This document shows, piece by piece, positions 26,867 through 36,172 of a stretch of 64,000 nucleotides of DNA. Where the stretch lies: positions 806,001-870,000 of the forward strand of contig NZ_LR733303.1 in assembly GCF_902506105.1 (NCBI RefSeq). The letters run 5' to 3'. A model generated the notes under the pieces. It was given only the letters and a program-made list of their open reading frames with translations, made no database searches and was not told the origin of the DNA. A program made the translations under genes and the position numbers. Each line of letters starts with the position of its first letter. The first letter of the stretch is position 1. The stretch is from Aeromicrobium sp. 9AM (GTDB lineage: Bacteria > Actinomycetota > Actinomycetes > Propionibacteriales > Nocardioidaceae).

Positions 26867-28596
26867 CCCGCCTTCACCTCGACATCGACGTCGGTGCCCT
26901 CGACGAACACCTCGGCGAGATCGTCGATGCGGTGGTGGATGCGGAACTCGTCGATGCGGTCACCCATGTCACGGTCCATGATGTCGGCAAGTTCCTCGCG
27001 CCCACCGGGCCGATCGAGCAGGTCGACGTAGGCCGGCAGCGTGTCGTTGGTGAAGTAGTCCCAGCGATCCTCCCAGTCGGCGACGTTGCCGGTCGGGATG
27101 GGGATCGACACGTCGACCGATGTGGTGACCTTGCCAGGACCCCACGGGTCCACGGTGACAGAGGCGCCGAACTCCGTCGGCGAGTACTGGCCCATGGTGT
27201 GCGCGCCGGGCACCGAGACCTGGCCGACGGTCGAGAACATCTTGGTGACCAGCTCGCCGGTGCCGGGGTGGTTGCGCATGTCGTCGTAGTCGTCCTGGAT
27301 GATGTCGTGCTGCTCGCGGTAGGCCATCTTGTAGGCGGCCTCGTGCAGCTCCTCGGGCGTCGAGGTCGGGTCGTTGATGACGCGCCAGGAGTCGAGCATG
27401 TCGTCCGTCGCGTACGGGTTGGTGGTCTTCTCGAACAGGCCGGCGTCCGCCATCTCCTGGATGGCCGGCATACCCCCGTCGGCGTACGCCTGGTTCATCG
27501 AGCCCATGTCGAGGAAGATCTGCTGCTGCATCGACAGGAACTTCTGCTCGAACCACGTCACCTCGTCCTCGCCGAGGTTCGCCAGCTGCTCCGCGGCTTC
27601 GCGGGTCAGCGGGTACGGAAGGGGCACCCAGTCGGGGATCTTGCCCGAGGCGTCCTGGTACTTCTGCAGGATCTCGCGCATCGTGCCGAGGTCGAGGAAC
27701 CCGGCCGCGAAGGACGGTCCGACGAGGTTGGCGAGTCCGGCCCACTCCATGTTGGGGTTCTTCTTGAACAGCTCGCCGTAGTAGTCGTAGACCTTCTCGA
27801 TGATGTCGCTGAGCGCCGGCGCACCCCGGGTGATGTCCCAGTCGTCGATGTTGATCCCGGCTTCCTTCAACGCCTTGGACTGCCAGTAGACCTGCAGCAG
27901 CTGGGCGTAGTCGCGTGGGTCGAGGCCGAGCGATCGGGCGAGGTCGAGACGCAGCTGGAGCACCTCGAGCGGGGTTCCGAGCTCTGGGGGATCGAAGAGC
28001 CTGAGCGCGCGTGCGGCTTCGTCGCGGGTGAGGGTGATCGTGGGGTAGAGCACCAACGCCTCGAGAGGAAGCAGGCCGTCGGCGAACATCCGCCGGATGT
28101 CGGCGTCGGAGGGGTTCCTGAGCAGGTGGGCGGCGTGATGGGCATCGTCGTCCAGCTTGCGGAGCGCGGTGCGGTAGCGCGGACGCAGATCTGCCTCGAT
28201 CGCGCTGTTGGAGGCGGGATCGGGACCGGTGTGGTCGGGGTCGTGGCGCTCACGGTTGGCGGCTGAGACCCTCGTGGCGTACTCGTCGTTGAGCGTCTTG
28301 ACGGTCGCGTCGAACGTGGTGGCATCGGCGGCGAAGCCACGGATCGCTCCGATCGCGACCAAGGCATGGCTCGCGAGGCGGGCAGCGACTTGCTGGCCCG
28401 GCACGACCTGGCCGATGACGGCGCCGGTGATGCTGCCCTCAGTGTGCGAGCCGGCCTGACTGGCGTCGGAGTGCAGCTCCGTGGCCAGCGCCGTCAGGCG
28501 ACTGGCGTTGATTGCCGGCGTCTCCATCGAGTCGTCGATGGCGGCCGGCGTCGTGCCGCCATAGAGCTCGGCGTAGTTCTCGAACGGTCCCCCCAT
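26860..28596 (-). CDS. Large helical protein with WXG100-like N-terminus, function unknown
   Basis: 578 residues from the ATG at 28596 (MGGPFENYAELYGG). CACACT on the minus strand lies 7 nt upstream, and an upstream frame extension looks non-coding. Residues ~20-130 are Ala-rich amphipathic helices (SRLTALATELHSDASQAGS; HALVAIGAIRGFAADATTFDATVKTLNDEY), reminiscent of the helical N-domains of WXG100/ESX-type secreted proteins, but without a clear W-x-G. The middle (~150-460) is acidic and helical with no motif I know. The C-terminus (~470-578) is beta-rich and then acidic. There is no signal peptide. It is coupled to a lipoprotein gene. Confidence 0.7.
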   Translation of the reverse strand: MGGPFENYAELYGGTTPAAIDDSMETPAINASRLTALATELHSDASQAGSHTEGSITGAVIGQVVPGQQVAARLASHALVAIGAIRGFAADATTFDATVKTLNDEYATRVSAANRERHDPDHTGPDPASNSAIEADLRPRYRTALRKLDDDAHHAAHLLRNPSDADIRRMFADGLLPLEALVLYPTITLTRDEAARALRLFDPPELGTPLEVLQLRLDLARSLGLDPRDYAQLLQVYWQSKALKEAGINIDDWDITRGAPALSDIIEKVYDYYGELFKKNPNMEWAGLANLVGPSFAAGFLDLGTMREILQKYQDASGKIPDWVPLPYPLTREAAEQLANLGEDEVTWFEQKFLSMQQQIFLDMGSMNQAYADGGMPAIQEMADAGLFEKTTNPYATDDMLDSWRVINDPTSTPEELHEAAYKMAYREQHDIIQDDYDDMRNHPGTGELVTKMFSTVGQVSVPGAHTMGQYSPTEFGASVTVDPWGPGKVTTSVDVSIPIPTGNVADWEDRWDYFTNDTLPAYVDLLDRPGGREELADIMDRDMGDRIDEFRIHHRIDDLAEVFVEGTDVDVEVKAGW

Positions 28597-28729
28597 GGGT
28601 GACAGTGTGCCCGAAACCGCAGTCGTCCCGCGACCCGAGCCCGTCCACAGGCCCGGCCGCGCCTCCGGCCGTCCACAGGGAGTCGCAGCGAGTCCTCCAA
28701 CAGTCGGCCGACCCGGTGAGGCTGGCTTG

Positions 28730-29092
28730 ATGACGTACGCGCGCAACAAGGCCCTCGGCACCTACGGCGAACGAGTCGCCGCTGATCATCTCGAGGCACT
28801 CGGCATGGTCGTGCTGGCCCGCAACTGGACGTGCCGGTTCGGCGAGATCGACATCGTCGCCCGCGACGGGTCGACGCTCGTGATCTGCGAGGTCAAGACC
28901 CGCACGAGCAACCATCACGGCGGGCCGTTCGAGGCGATCACCGGCCACAAGGCGACGCGGCTGCGTCGGCTCGCGATGCACTGGCTCGAGGTGAACGACG
29001 TCCAACCGCCGAGCCTGCGCATCGACATCGTCTCGGTGGTGGTCCCGCCCCGCGGTGCACCCGTCGTCGATCGCATCGCCGGGGTCGCCTGA
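28730..29092 (+). CDS. yraN: YraN/UPF0102 family nuclease-like protein
   Basis: 120 residues from the ATG at 28730. GAGGCT (28718-28723) lies 6 nt upstream. The PD-(D/E)xK-like core is intact: GERVAADHLEALG, CRFGEIDIVARDGSTLVICEVKTRTS with GEID and EVK. The family is predicted to be an endonuclease of the Holliday junction resolvase fold. It overlaps comM by one base, forming the conserved yraN-comM-dprA operon. Confidence 0.93.
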   Translation: MTYARNKALGTYGERVAADHLEALGMVVLARNWTCRFGEIDIVARDGSTLVICEVKTRTSNHHGGPFEAITGHKATRLRRLAMHWLEVNDVQPPSLRIDIVSVVVPPRGAPVVDRIAGVA

Positions 29093-30672
29093 TGGCCGCG
29101 GCGACGCACTCGGTCACGCTCGACGGCTTGTCCGGGCGGCCGATCGAGGTCGAGGTCGACATCTCGGGCGGGATGCCTGCCACCGTGCTGGTCGGGCTCG
29201 CCGACACGATGGTCAACGAGGCGCGCGACCGATGCCGTTCGGCGGTCTCCAACTCCGGCACGACGTGGCCCGACCAACGCGTGACGATCAACCTGGCACC
29301 GTCGACCCTGCCCAAGACGGGTTCGCACTACGACCTGGCGATCGCCCTGGCGGTGTTCGCCGCCAAGTCGCTCGTGCCGGCTGAGCGTCTCGCTGATGCG
29401 GTGTTCCTCGGCGAGCTCGCTCTCGACGGGCGGCTGCGGGCCATACGCGGAGTGCTGCCGGCGACGCTCGCCGCTCTCGAAGCGGGCTTCGACCGGGTGT
29501 TCGTGCCCGAGGTCAACGTGCCAGAGGCCGAGCTCGTCCGGGGCATCTCGGTGGTTGGCGTCCGCTCGTTGCGGCAGACCGTTGCCCTGCTGACGGGAGG
29601 TGAGGAACCCGACGACCCGCCGGTGCCGGCGCTGGACGAGATCCCCGGCATGTCGTGGACGTCGGCGGACCGGCTGTCCCACCTCGACCTAGCGGACATC
29701 GCAGGCCAGGAGGACTCACGGATGGCTCTTGTCGTGGCCGCGGCCGGCGGCCACCACCTGTTGATGACGGGGCCGCCCGGCATCGGCAAGACGATGCTGG
29801 CCCAGCGCCTGCCCGGCCTGCTGCCCGATCTCACGCACGAGCAGTCGCTGGCGGTCAGCGCCGTCCACTCGGTCGCCGGCGTGCTGCCGAGCGATGCTCC
29901 GCTGCTGCGACGGCCGCCCTTCCTCGACCCGCACCACACCGCGAGCGCCGTGTCGATCGTCGGCGGTGGCAGCAAGGTGATTCGTCCCGGCGCGCTGTCG
30001 TTGGCACATCACGGAGTGCTGTTCCTCGATGAAGCACCTGAGTTCGCCAGCAACGTGCTCGAGGCGTTGCGGCAACCGTTGGAGAGCGGTCACGTGGTTG
30101 TGTCCCGTGCGGCCCAGACAGCGGCGTACCCGGCACGATTCCAGCTGCTGCTCGCCGCCAACCCGTGCCCGTGCGGTCTCAGCTCCGCCGTCAGTGACCA
30201 GTGCCGGTGCACCCCGTTGATGCGGCGCCGCTATTCCGACCGGCTCTCCGGGCCGATCCGGGATCGCATCGACATCCACCGCTCACTCTCCGCCCTGTCG
30301 AGACCGGAGCTCACCAACGCGCTGGCGGGCGGCCGGACGACGGCCGAGCTCGCAGCCAGCGTCGCGGAGGCGAGGGAGCGTCAGGCACACCGACTGCGTG
30401 AGACGACGTGGCGGCTGAACAGTGAGGTCCCGGGTGTCGAGCTGCGCAAGCACTGGCCCGTCAGTGATCAAGGCCGGGTCCTGGTCGACCAGCAGCTGCG
30501 CACCAACAAGCTCAATGCCAGGTCCGCTGACCGCATCTTGCGGCTGTCGTGGAGCGTCGCCGACCTGCACGGGCACGCCGTCCCAACAGGCGACGACGTC
30601 GACACGGCGCTGTCCCTCCGGCGCGGCACCCCGCTGGGCAGCGCCCTTCGCGACATGGTGCAGGCGTCATGA
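29092..30672 (+). CDS. comM: ComM/YifB-family AAA+ ATPase (Mg-chelatase-like)
   Basis: 526 residues; the ATG at 29092 overlaps the yraN stop. The N-terminal Lon-like domain (~1-190) is followed by an AAA+ module: Walker A GPPGIGKTMLAQRLPG (~223), Walker B GVLFLDEAPEF (~307), then the YifB C-terminal segment with a Cys cluster (NPCPCGLSSAVSDQCRCT). ComM remodels recombination intermediates during natural transformation; in actinobacteria the role is inferred. It lies directly before dprA. Confidence 0.92.
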   Translation: MAAATHSVTLDGLSGRPIEVEVDISGGMPATVLVGLADTMVNEARDRCRSAVSNSGTTWPDQRVTINLAPSTLPKTGSHYDLAIALAVFAAKSLVPAERLADAVFLGELALDGRLRAIRGVLPATLAALEAGFDRVFVPEVNVPEAELVRGISVVGVRSLRQTVALLTGGEEPDDPPVPALDEIPGMSWTSADRLSHLDLADIAGQEDSRMALVVAAAGGHHLLMTGPPGIGKTMLAQRLPGLLPDLTHEQSLAVSAVHSVAGVLPSDAPLLRRPPFLDPHHTASAVSIVGGGSKVIRPGALSLAHHGVLFLDEAPEFASNVLEALRQPLESGHVVVSRAAQTAAYPARFQLLLAANPCPCGLSSAVSDQCRCTPLMRRRYSDRLSGPIRDRIDIHRSLSALSRPELTNALAGGRTTAELAASVAEARERQAHRLRETTWRLNSEVPGVELRKHWPVSDQGRVLVDQQLRTNKLNARSADRILRLSWSVADLHGHAVPTGDDVDTALSLRRGTPLGSALRDMVQAS

Positions 30673-31808
30673 CGCGGCAGGACAGGCTCGGGCTGAGCCT
30701 CGTCGTCGAGCCCGGCGATCCTCGACTGCGCAACCTCCTGCTGACGTACGAGCCCGCGGAGATCCTCGCCGCGATCCTGGGCCGGCATCGGCTTGGCGAG
30801 ATCCGGATCCCCGACGCGTGGGCCGAACGAGGCCGCGCACTCGATCGCACGGCCGAGATTGCCGCCGCGAGAGCCAAGGCCGCAGGGCTGCGCTGGGTCA
30901 CCCCTGGCGACAAGGAGTGGCCGATGGCGCTGTCGGACCTCGACCACGTCGAGCCCCTGCACGGCGCGACCGGAGCGCCCGTCGGGTTGTGGCTGCGCGG
31001 AGTCGGCCATCTCGCCGAGCTGTGTGAGCAGAGTGTCGCGATCGTCGGCGCCCGCGAGTGCACGACGTACGGCGCGGAGTGCGCTTCCGACCTGGCGGCC
31101 GACTGCGCCGACGCGGGGTGGACCGTGATCAGCGGAGCGGCCTACGGTGTCGACGGCTGCGCGCACCGAGGTGCGTTCATGATGAACGCACCGACCGCCG
31201 GGGTCCTGGCGTGTGGCGCCGACCTCGACTACCCGAAGTCCCACGGCGCGCTCATCGCCCGGATTGCCGAGGTCGGCGTGGTCATCAGCGAGCAGGCGCC
31301 GGGGGAGAAGCCGCTCAAGAACCGCTTCCTGTCCCGCAACCGCCTCATCGCCGCCCTGACGCAGGGGACGGTCGTGATCGAGGCGGCGGAGCGCAGTGGC
31401 TCGCTCAACACGCTCAACTGGGCCGATCAGCTCGGGCGCACCACGATGGCGCTCCCTGGCCCGGTGACCTCGAAGCAGTCGCTGGGGGTGCACGCCGCGA
31501 TCCGGGCCGGCAAGGCGGTCGTCGTGACGCGTGGCCGCGAGATCATCGCGGAGCTGTCGGGCTTGGGTGCTGTCGCCGAGGAGCAGCCGTCCCTGCCGCT
31601 CACCGAGTTCGACCGGCTGCCGCCGGCCGCCCGGTCCACGTTGGACGGCCTCGACTGGGCCGCAGCGCGCACCGTCACCGAGATCGCCTCCACGGTGCGA
31701 CTGGGCACGCGAGAGGTCAGGGCCGCCCTCGACCTGCTCGAACGACGTGGCCTGGTGCTTCGGGCCGGAGCCGAGTGGCTGCTCGCTCGCCGTGCTGACG
31801 TGGGCTGA
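30669..31808 (+). CDS. dprA: DNA processing protein DprA
   Basis: 379 residues; the ATG overlaps the comM stop (ATGA). The Rossmann-fold DprA domain is clear: VAIVGARECTTYGAECASDLA (~124-144), SGAAYGVDGCAHRGAF, GVLACGADLDYPKSH, ISEQAPGEKPLKNRFLSRNRLIAALTQGTVVIEAAERSGSLNT. A C-terminal winged-helix (~315-375) follows. DprA loads RecA on incoming single-stranded DNA. The last codons (RRADVG-stop) recur at 38408-38428, see the remnant entry. Confidence 0.95.
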   Translation: MTRQDRLGLSLVVEPGDPRLRNLLLTYEPAEILAAILGRHRLGEIRIPDAWAERGRALDRTAEIAAARAKAAGLRWVTPGDKEWPMALSDLDHVEPLHGATGAPVGLWLRGVGHLAELCEQSVAIVGARECTTYGAECASDLAADCADAGWTVISGAAYGVDGCAHRGAFMMNAPTAGVLACGADLDYPKSHGALIARIAEVGVVISEQAPGEKPLKNRFLSRNRLIAALTQGTVVIEAAERSGSLNTLNWADQLGRTTMALPGPVTSKQSLGVHAAIRAGKAVVVTRGREIIAELSGLGAVAEEQPSLPLTEFDRLPPAARSTLDGLDWAAARTVTEIASTVRLGTREVRAALDLLERRGLVLRAGAEWLLARRADVG

Positions 31809-31817
31809 GCCGCCGGC

Positions 31818-32204
31818 CTACCAGGGCACTCCAGAGCGCAGGATGACGTTGGCATACGGCGTCGCCTCGCCCGTACGCACGACGAACCGGCAGTCCGCGA
31901 TACGGCTCTTGAAGTCATCGTGATCGAGCCGCTCGGGCGACACGTGCTCCTCCAGGACGCGGAGGATGTCGGGGTTCTGGGACTCGATGTCCTTGGAGAC
32001 CCAAGCGGCCTCGACATCGACCGTGGCCAGCACGGGCCGCAGCACCGAGACGAAGCCCGGCAGGCCGTAGACCACCCCGAGATCGATGACCGGCACACCA
32101 GGTTGCACCGGCAGCCCGGAGTCGCTGATCGCGAAGAGGTCCGTGTGCCGGAGGCCGGCGAGGGCACCCACCAGGTCGGCGTGGATGAGTCCTGACAACT
32201 GCAC
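31818..32204 (-). CDS. rbsD: D-ribose pyranase RbsD
   Basis: 128 residues. The catalytic His20 (GLRHTDLFAISDSG) and Asp28 are present, as is the C-terminal substrate loop ATPYANVILRSG. It interconverts beta-pyranose and beta-furanose forms of ribose so that the furanose can be phosphorylated. It is the last gene of the minus-strand sugar operon, 9 bp after rbsK. Confidence 0.93.
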   Translation of the reverse strand: MQLSGLIHADLVGALAGLRHTDLFAISDSGLPVQPGVPVIDLGVVYGLPGFVSVLRPVLATVDVEAAWVSKDIESQNPDILRVLEEHVSPERLDHDDFKSRIADCRFVVRTGEATPYANVILRSGVPW

Positions 32205-32213
32205 GTGAGTCTC

Positions 32214-33158
32214 CTATCGGGGGGTGGATGTCGGCTCTGGCAGCAGGTGCAAAGCCTCAGCTGCCTCGGCGAGATCGGGGTACGAGCTGTGGGTGCCGGC
32301 CGCCTGCACCGAACGCGAAGCCGCTGCGGTGGCCCAGCTGACAGCCTGCGACAGAGTCGCCCCCGAGCCCAGCCGGGTGGCGAGGTGGCCGATGAAGACG
32401 TCGCCGGCACCGGTGGTGTCCCGGACCTCGACCTGCGGCGCAGGCTGGGTCCCTTGCTCGTCGGACGTCGTCCAGACTGCACCGTCAGGCCCCAACGTCG
32501 TCACGACACTGCGGGCTCCTCGCCGTACCAGCTCGGCCTGCGCGACCAACGCATCTGACGGGTTGCCGATCTCACGGCCGCTCAGGTGGGCGAGCTCGTG
32601 CTCGTTGACCACGAGCGGATCGCAACGTTGGAGCACCGCGTCGGAGACGTCGCGCGCCGGGGCGGCGTTGAGGACGAAACGGCCCGCCGTGAGCTGCGCG
32701 GTCCTCTCGATCGTCTCGTCCGGCACCTCGAGCTGGCAGATCACGACGTCAGCGGCGGCCACCAGGTGGTCCGACTCCTCGTGCGAGTCGTGCCACGACC
32801 AGTTGGCGCCGCCGACCACGACGATCGTGTTGTCGTGGTCGGCGACGTTGATGTACGCCACGCCGCTCTCGGTCCCCTCCACGACGTGGAGGTGCTGATG
32901 GCCGACCCCGTACGTCTCGAGACCGCTCCTCAGGATCTCGGCATCGGGGTCACCGCCGACCCGGCCGACGAACTCGACGTCAGCGCCGGCGAGCTGGGCC
33001 GCGACGGCCTGGTTGGCTCCCTTGCCACCGACATTGCGCCGGACGTGGTCGGCGATGATGGTCTCTCCCGGCACGGGAAGGTGCGACAGCTCGACGACCA
33101 CGTCGAGGTTGATCGACCCGACCACCACGATGGCCGGGCGCGACGGGTCAGTCGTCAC
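32214..33158 (-). CDS. rbsK: Ribokinase
   Basis: 314 residues from the GTG at 33158 (VTTDPSRPAIVVVGSINLD), which has a GGGGA site upstream. An ATG 13 codons earlier would overlap the ATPase gene by 50 bp. PfkB motifs: VGGKGANQAVAAQLAGADV (~41-59) and DTTGAGDVFIGHLA (~250-263), with the catalytic Asp in GAGD. It phosphorylates ribose at O5. Its position with rbsD and an ABC transporter supports a ribose pathway. Confidence 0.92.
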   Translation of the reverse strand: MTTDPSRPAIVVVGSINLDVVVELSHLPVPGETIIADHVRRNVGGKGANQAVAAQLAGADVEFVGRVGGDPDAEILRSGLETYGVGHQHLHVVEGTESGVAYINVADHDNTIVVVGGANWSWHDSHEESDHLVAAADVVICQLEVPDETIERTAQLTAGRFVLNAAPARDVSDAVLQRCDPLVVNEHELAHLSGREIGNPSDALVAQAELVRRGARSVVTTLGPDGAVWTTSDEQGTQPAPQVEVRDTTGAGDVFIGHLATRLGSGATLSQAVSWATAAASRSVQAAGTHSSYPDLAEAAEALHLLPEPTSTPR

Positions 33159-33912
33159 CGGAGATCGTCCCCGTGATGAGGCCGACCAGCTGGTCACCGT
33201 TCACGTCGCCCACCGCACGATGCGCGACTGCGCGACCCCGCCTGAGCGCGACGACGGTGTCCGAGACCCGCATGACCTGGTCGAGGTCGTGGCTGATGAG
33301 CAGCACCGTGACGCCCTGGTCGCGCAGCGAGTGGATGAGCCGCTCGACGGCCGCGGTCTCGCGGACACCGAGAGCTGCGGTCGGCTCGTCCATGATGACG
33401 AGCGACTCGCCCCAGGTCACGGCGCGAGCGATCGCGATCGACTGGCGCTGACCGCCCGACATCCGCCGCACTGTCGTACGTACGGACGGCACGTTGACGT
33501 CGAGTCGCTCGAGGATCTCCGAGCTCTTGTCGATCATCCCCTTGCGATCCAGGATGCCCAGGAGCGGGATCGGCTTGGTGAGCTCGCGGTTGAGGTAGAG
33601 GTTCTGCCACACCGTGAGGTCCTCCACGAGGCCGAGCTCCTGGTAGACCGTCTCCACGCCGAACGAGCGCGCGTCCTCGGGTGAGCTGAGCTTCGCGGGC
33701 TCGCCCTTGAACAGGATCTCGCCGTCGTCGGGGGAGTGGACGCCGGTCAGGCACCGCACCAGCGTCGACTTCCCGGCGCCGTTGTCGCCCACGATCGCGG
33801 TGACCTCGCCGGCTGCGATCGTGATCGACAGGTCGTCGAGCGCGCGTACGGCGTTGAAGGTCTTGACGAGGTGGCGCGCCTCCAGCATGGGCGCAGTTGT
33901 CGTGGTCGTCAT
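33148..33912 (-). CDS. Sugar ABC transporter ATP-binding protein (single domain)
   Basis: 254 residues from the ATG at 33912, which has AGGA 6 nt upstream; a GTG at 33924 overlapping the permease stop is the alternative. Walker A VGDNGAGKSTLV, signature MSGGQRQSIAIARA and Walker B LVIMDEPTAALG are intact. It has only one nucleotide-binding domain, about half of RbsA, like FrcA-type sugar ATPases, and so should act as a homodimer. Confidence 0.92.
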   Translation of the reverse strand: MTTTTTAPMLEARHLVKTFNAVRALDDLSITIAAGEVTAIVGDNGAGKSTLVRCLTGVHSPDDGEILFKGEPAKLSSPEDARSFGVETVYQELGLVEDLTVWQNLYLNRELTKPIPLLGILDRKGMIDKSSEILERLDVNVPSVRTTVRRMSGGQRQSIAIARAVTWGESLVIMDEPTAALGVRETAAVERLIHSLRDQGVTVLLISHDLDQVMRVSDTVVALRRGRAVAHRAVGDVNGDQLVGLITGTISGDD

Positions 33913-33920
33913 GGTCGTCC

Positions 33921-34928
33921 TCACTCCCTGACCCGCGCGAGCAGGGCAGACATCAGGACCACGGCTCCCACCGCGATCGGCTGGTAGTACTGCGAGATCC
34001 CGAGGATCGTGAAGCCGTTGACCAGACTGGTCAGCAGGACGGCTCCCGTGACCGATCCCAGGACCGAGGCCTTGCCGCCGAAGAGCGAAGATCCGCCCAG
34101 GACGACCGCCGCGATCGAGCTCAGCAGGTAGTTGGTCTGCAGGCTCGGGTCGGCGCCGCCGTTGCGGGCCACCAGCATCACGCCGGCGAGGCCGCAGAGG
34201 AGTCCGGAGCCCGCGTAGGCGTACATCCGGACCCGGCGAGCCGGGATCCCCGTGCCGCGAGCACCCTCAGCGTTGCCGCCGACAGCGAGCAGGTGCGTGC
34301 CGATGCGCATGCGGAACAGCAGGAAGGCCGTACCAAGGGCTCCGACGAGTGCGATCAGCCAGAACCAGCGCACCGGTCCCGCTCCGTCGAGGGCGATCGA
34401 CTGCAGGAAGTTCGAGGACACCGCGACGGTGTTGCCCTGCGTCAGGAGCAGCGTGATGCCGCTGACGACGCTGAGCGTCCCGAGCGTGACGATGAAGTCG
34501 ACCATCCCGAGGTAGCCGATCAGGAAGCCGTTGACCAGCCCGACGAGGAGGCCACCGAGCAGTGCAGCGGCGACGCCGATGGCCATCGAGTGACCGTGGC
34601 TCACGGTGTAGCCGAGCAGCGCCGCCGCCCAGGGCAGGTTGGCGCCGACGGACAGGTCGATGCCGGCGACGACCACGGCGAACTGCTGACCGAGCGCCAG
34701 GACCACGAGGATCGATGACGCGACGAGCAGGTCGCTGATGTTGTCGGTCGTCAGGAAGTCCGGCGTCGCGATGAAGAACGCGAGCCAGACCAGCACGAGT
34801 GCGAGCGGTGCGGCGAGCTCGGCCAGCATCGATGCGTCGATGCGGCGCGACTGCTTGCCGCCGTCATCGGTCGAGTCGGGGTCAGCTGCCGGGCGCCCAG
34901 TCGACGCCCGGCTCATCAGCAGGTTCAC
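33921..34928 (-). CDS. Sugar ABC transporter permease (RbsC-like)
   Basis: 335 residues if started at the GTG at 34928, which overlaps the binding-protein stop (GTGA); an ATG at 34916 is the alternative and neither has a clear RBS. About ten hydrophobic helices are present. The family segment VVAGIDLSVGANLPWAAALLGY (~95-117) and AVVLGGSSLFGGKASVLGSVTGA (~275-297) identify the BPD_transp_2 type used for ribose, xylose and related sugars. It would dimerise with the ATPase of 33148-33912. Confidence 0.92.
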   Translation of the reverse strand: MNLLMSRASTGRPAADPDSTDDGGKQSRRIDASMLAELAAPLALVLVWLAFFIATPDFLTTDNISDLLVASSILVVLALGQQFAVVVAGIDLSVGANLPWAAALLGYTVSHGHSMAIGVAAALLGGLLVGLVNGFLIGYLGMVDFIVTLGTLSVVSGITLLLTQGNTVAVSSNFLQSIALDGAGPVRWFWLIALVGALGTAFLLFRMRIGTHLLAVGGNAEGARGTGIPARRVRMYAYAGSGLLCGLAGVMLVARNGGADPSLQTNYLLSSIAAVVLGGSSLFGGKASVLGSVTGAVLLTSLVNGFTILGISQYYQPIAVGAVVLMSALLARVRE

Positions 34929-35959
34929 TTCGAGATCAGCTTCTCGATCGGGTTGTCGAAGGGCTCGATCGGCTTGGGGAACGCGGAGATCTGCTTCGCG
35001 GCGTTCGCCTTGTCGATGAAGGCGATCGGGGCGACGACGCGGGCCGGGATCTTCCTGCCCTGGTGCAGCGCGAGGCACGCCTGGACGGCGAGCTGGCCCT
35101 CGGCGTACGGGTACTGGGTGATCGTCCCGTACAGCGTTCCGTTCGCGACGGCCTTCAACGCGTCCTGGATGCCGTCGACCGAGATGACCTTGATCTTGCC
35201 GGCCTTGCCGGCGTTCTTGATGGCCTGCGCTGCGCCGAGCCCCATGGTGTCGTTCGCGGCGAAGATGCCGGTGATGTCCGGGTGTGCCTTCAGCAGCGCC
35301 TCGGTCACCTGCAGCGCCTTGTCCTGCTCGTAGTCGGCGGGGGTGCGCTGGACGATGTCGAGCTTGCCCTTGACGGTGTCGCTGAAGCCCTTGTTGCGGT
35401 TGATGCCGTTCTGCTCGCCGGCGATGCCCTGCAGGATCGCGACCTTGCCCTTGCCGCCGAGAGCCTCGAGCATCTTCTGGCCGGCGATCTGGCCGGCCTG
35501 CAGGTTGTCCGAGCCGATGAACGAGGCGTACGAGACGCCGGCCTTCTTCGAGGCGGCCGCATCGATCTGGGTGTCGAGGTTGAGGATGGGGGTCTTCTTC
35601 CGCGCGACCGGCACGAGGGGCGTGATGACGTTGGTCGCGTTGACCGGGACCACGCCGAAGCAGTCGTAGCCCTGCGTGGCCAGCGTCGAGATCTTGGCGT
35701 TCTCGCCGTCGGCGTCGGTCTCGCTGCTTCCGGCCTGCACGTTGACCTTGACGCCCTGGGCCTTGCCCTCGGCGATCGCGCCGTCGCGGAGTGCCGCCCA
35801 GTAGGGGTTCGTGAAGTTGCGGGTGGCGATCGCGATCGTGAAGTCGCTCTTGGCCGCCGAGCTCGAGTCGCTGCCTCCGCGGCCGCAGGCGGCAAGCATC
35901 GTGAGGCTCGTCGCGGCGACGATTCCGATCATGGCGGTGCGCCGGATTGAAGTGGTCAT
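34925..35959 (-). CDS. Sugar ABC transporter substrate-binding lipoprotein
   Basis: 344 residues. The signal peptide carries the lipobox LAAC with Cys25, so it is a lipoprotein. The mature part is a periplasmic-binding-protein type I fold (FTIAIATRNFTNPYWAALRDGA; FGVVPVNATNVITPL; GIFAANDTMGLGAAQAIKNAG). Ribose is the likely ligand because rbsD and rbsK follow in the operon, but allose- or fructose-type binding proteins look similar. It is the first gene after the operator at 36009-36030. Confidence 0.92.
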   Translation of the reverse strand: MTTSIRRTAMIGIVAATSLTMLAACGRGGSDSSSAAKSDFTIAIATRNFTNPYWAALRDGAIAEGKAQGVKVNVQAGSSETDADGENAKISTLATQGYDCFGVVPVNATNVITPLVPVARKKTPILNLDTQIDAAASKKAGVSYASFIGSDNLQAGQIAGQKMLEALGGKGKVAILQGIAGEQNGINRNKGFSDTVKGKLDIVQRTPADYEQDKALQVTEALLKAHPDITGIFAANDTMGLGAAQAIKNAGKAGKIKVISVDGIQDALKAVANGTLYGTITQYPYAEGQLAVQACLALHQGRKIPARVVAPIAFIDKANAAKQISAFPKPIEPFDNPIEKLISK

Positions 35960-36008
35960 GATGTCCTTTTCGGGTTGTGCTCAGGGGCTGTTGATCGTTG
36001 CGATGACG

Positions 36009-36030
36009 CCAATCAACACGTGTTGATTGG
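36009..36030. promoter_or_regulatory. LacI-type operator, perfect 22-bp palindrome
   Basis: CCAATCAACAC at 36009-36019 is followed by its exact inverted complement to 36030, with a central CG typical of LacI/GalR sites. It lies 50 bp before the binding-protein start and 143 bp before the divergent lacI gene. An extra half-site-like GTTGATCGTT lies at 35991-36000. Confidence 0.85.
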
Positions 36031-36172
36031 GTACTCTGCATGGGTGATCGGGGTCACGTCAAGACCTCACAGTGAACTTTCGGAAATTTGTTCGTTACCG
36101 GGGACAGGACGTTGCGCCCGCTAGCGTGGCGGTTGTCCGGCAGGACAACCAGGCGGAGGAAGGTGCACCCAG

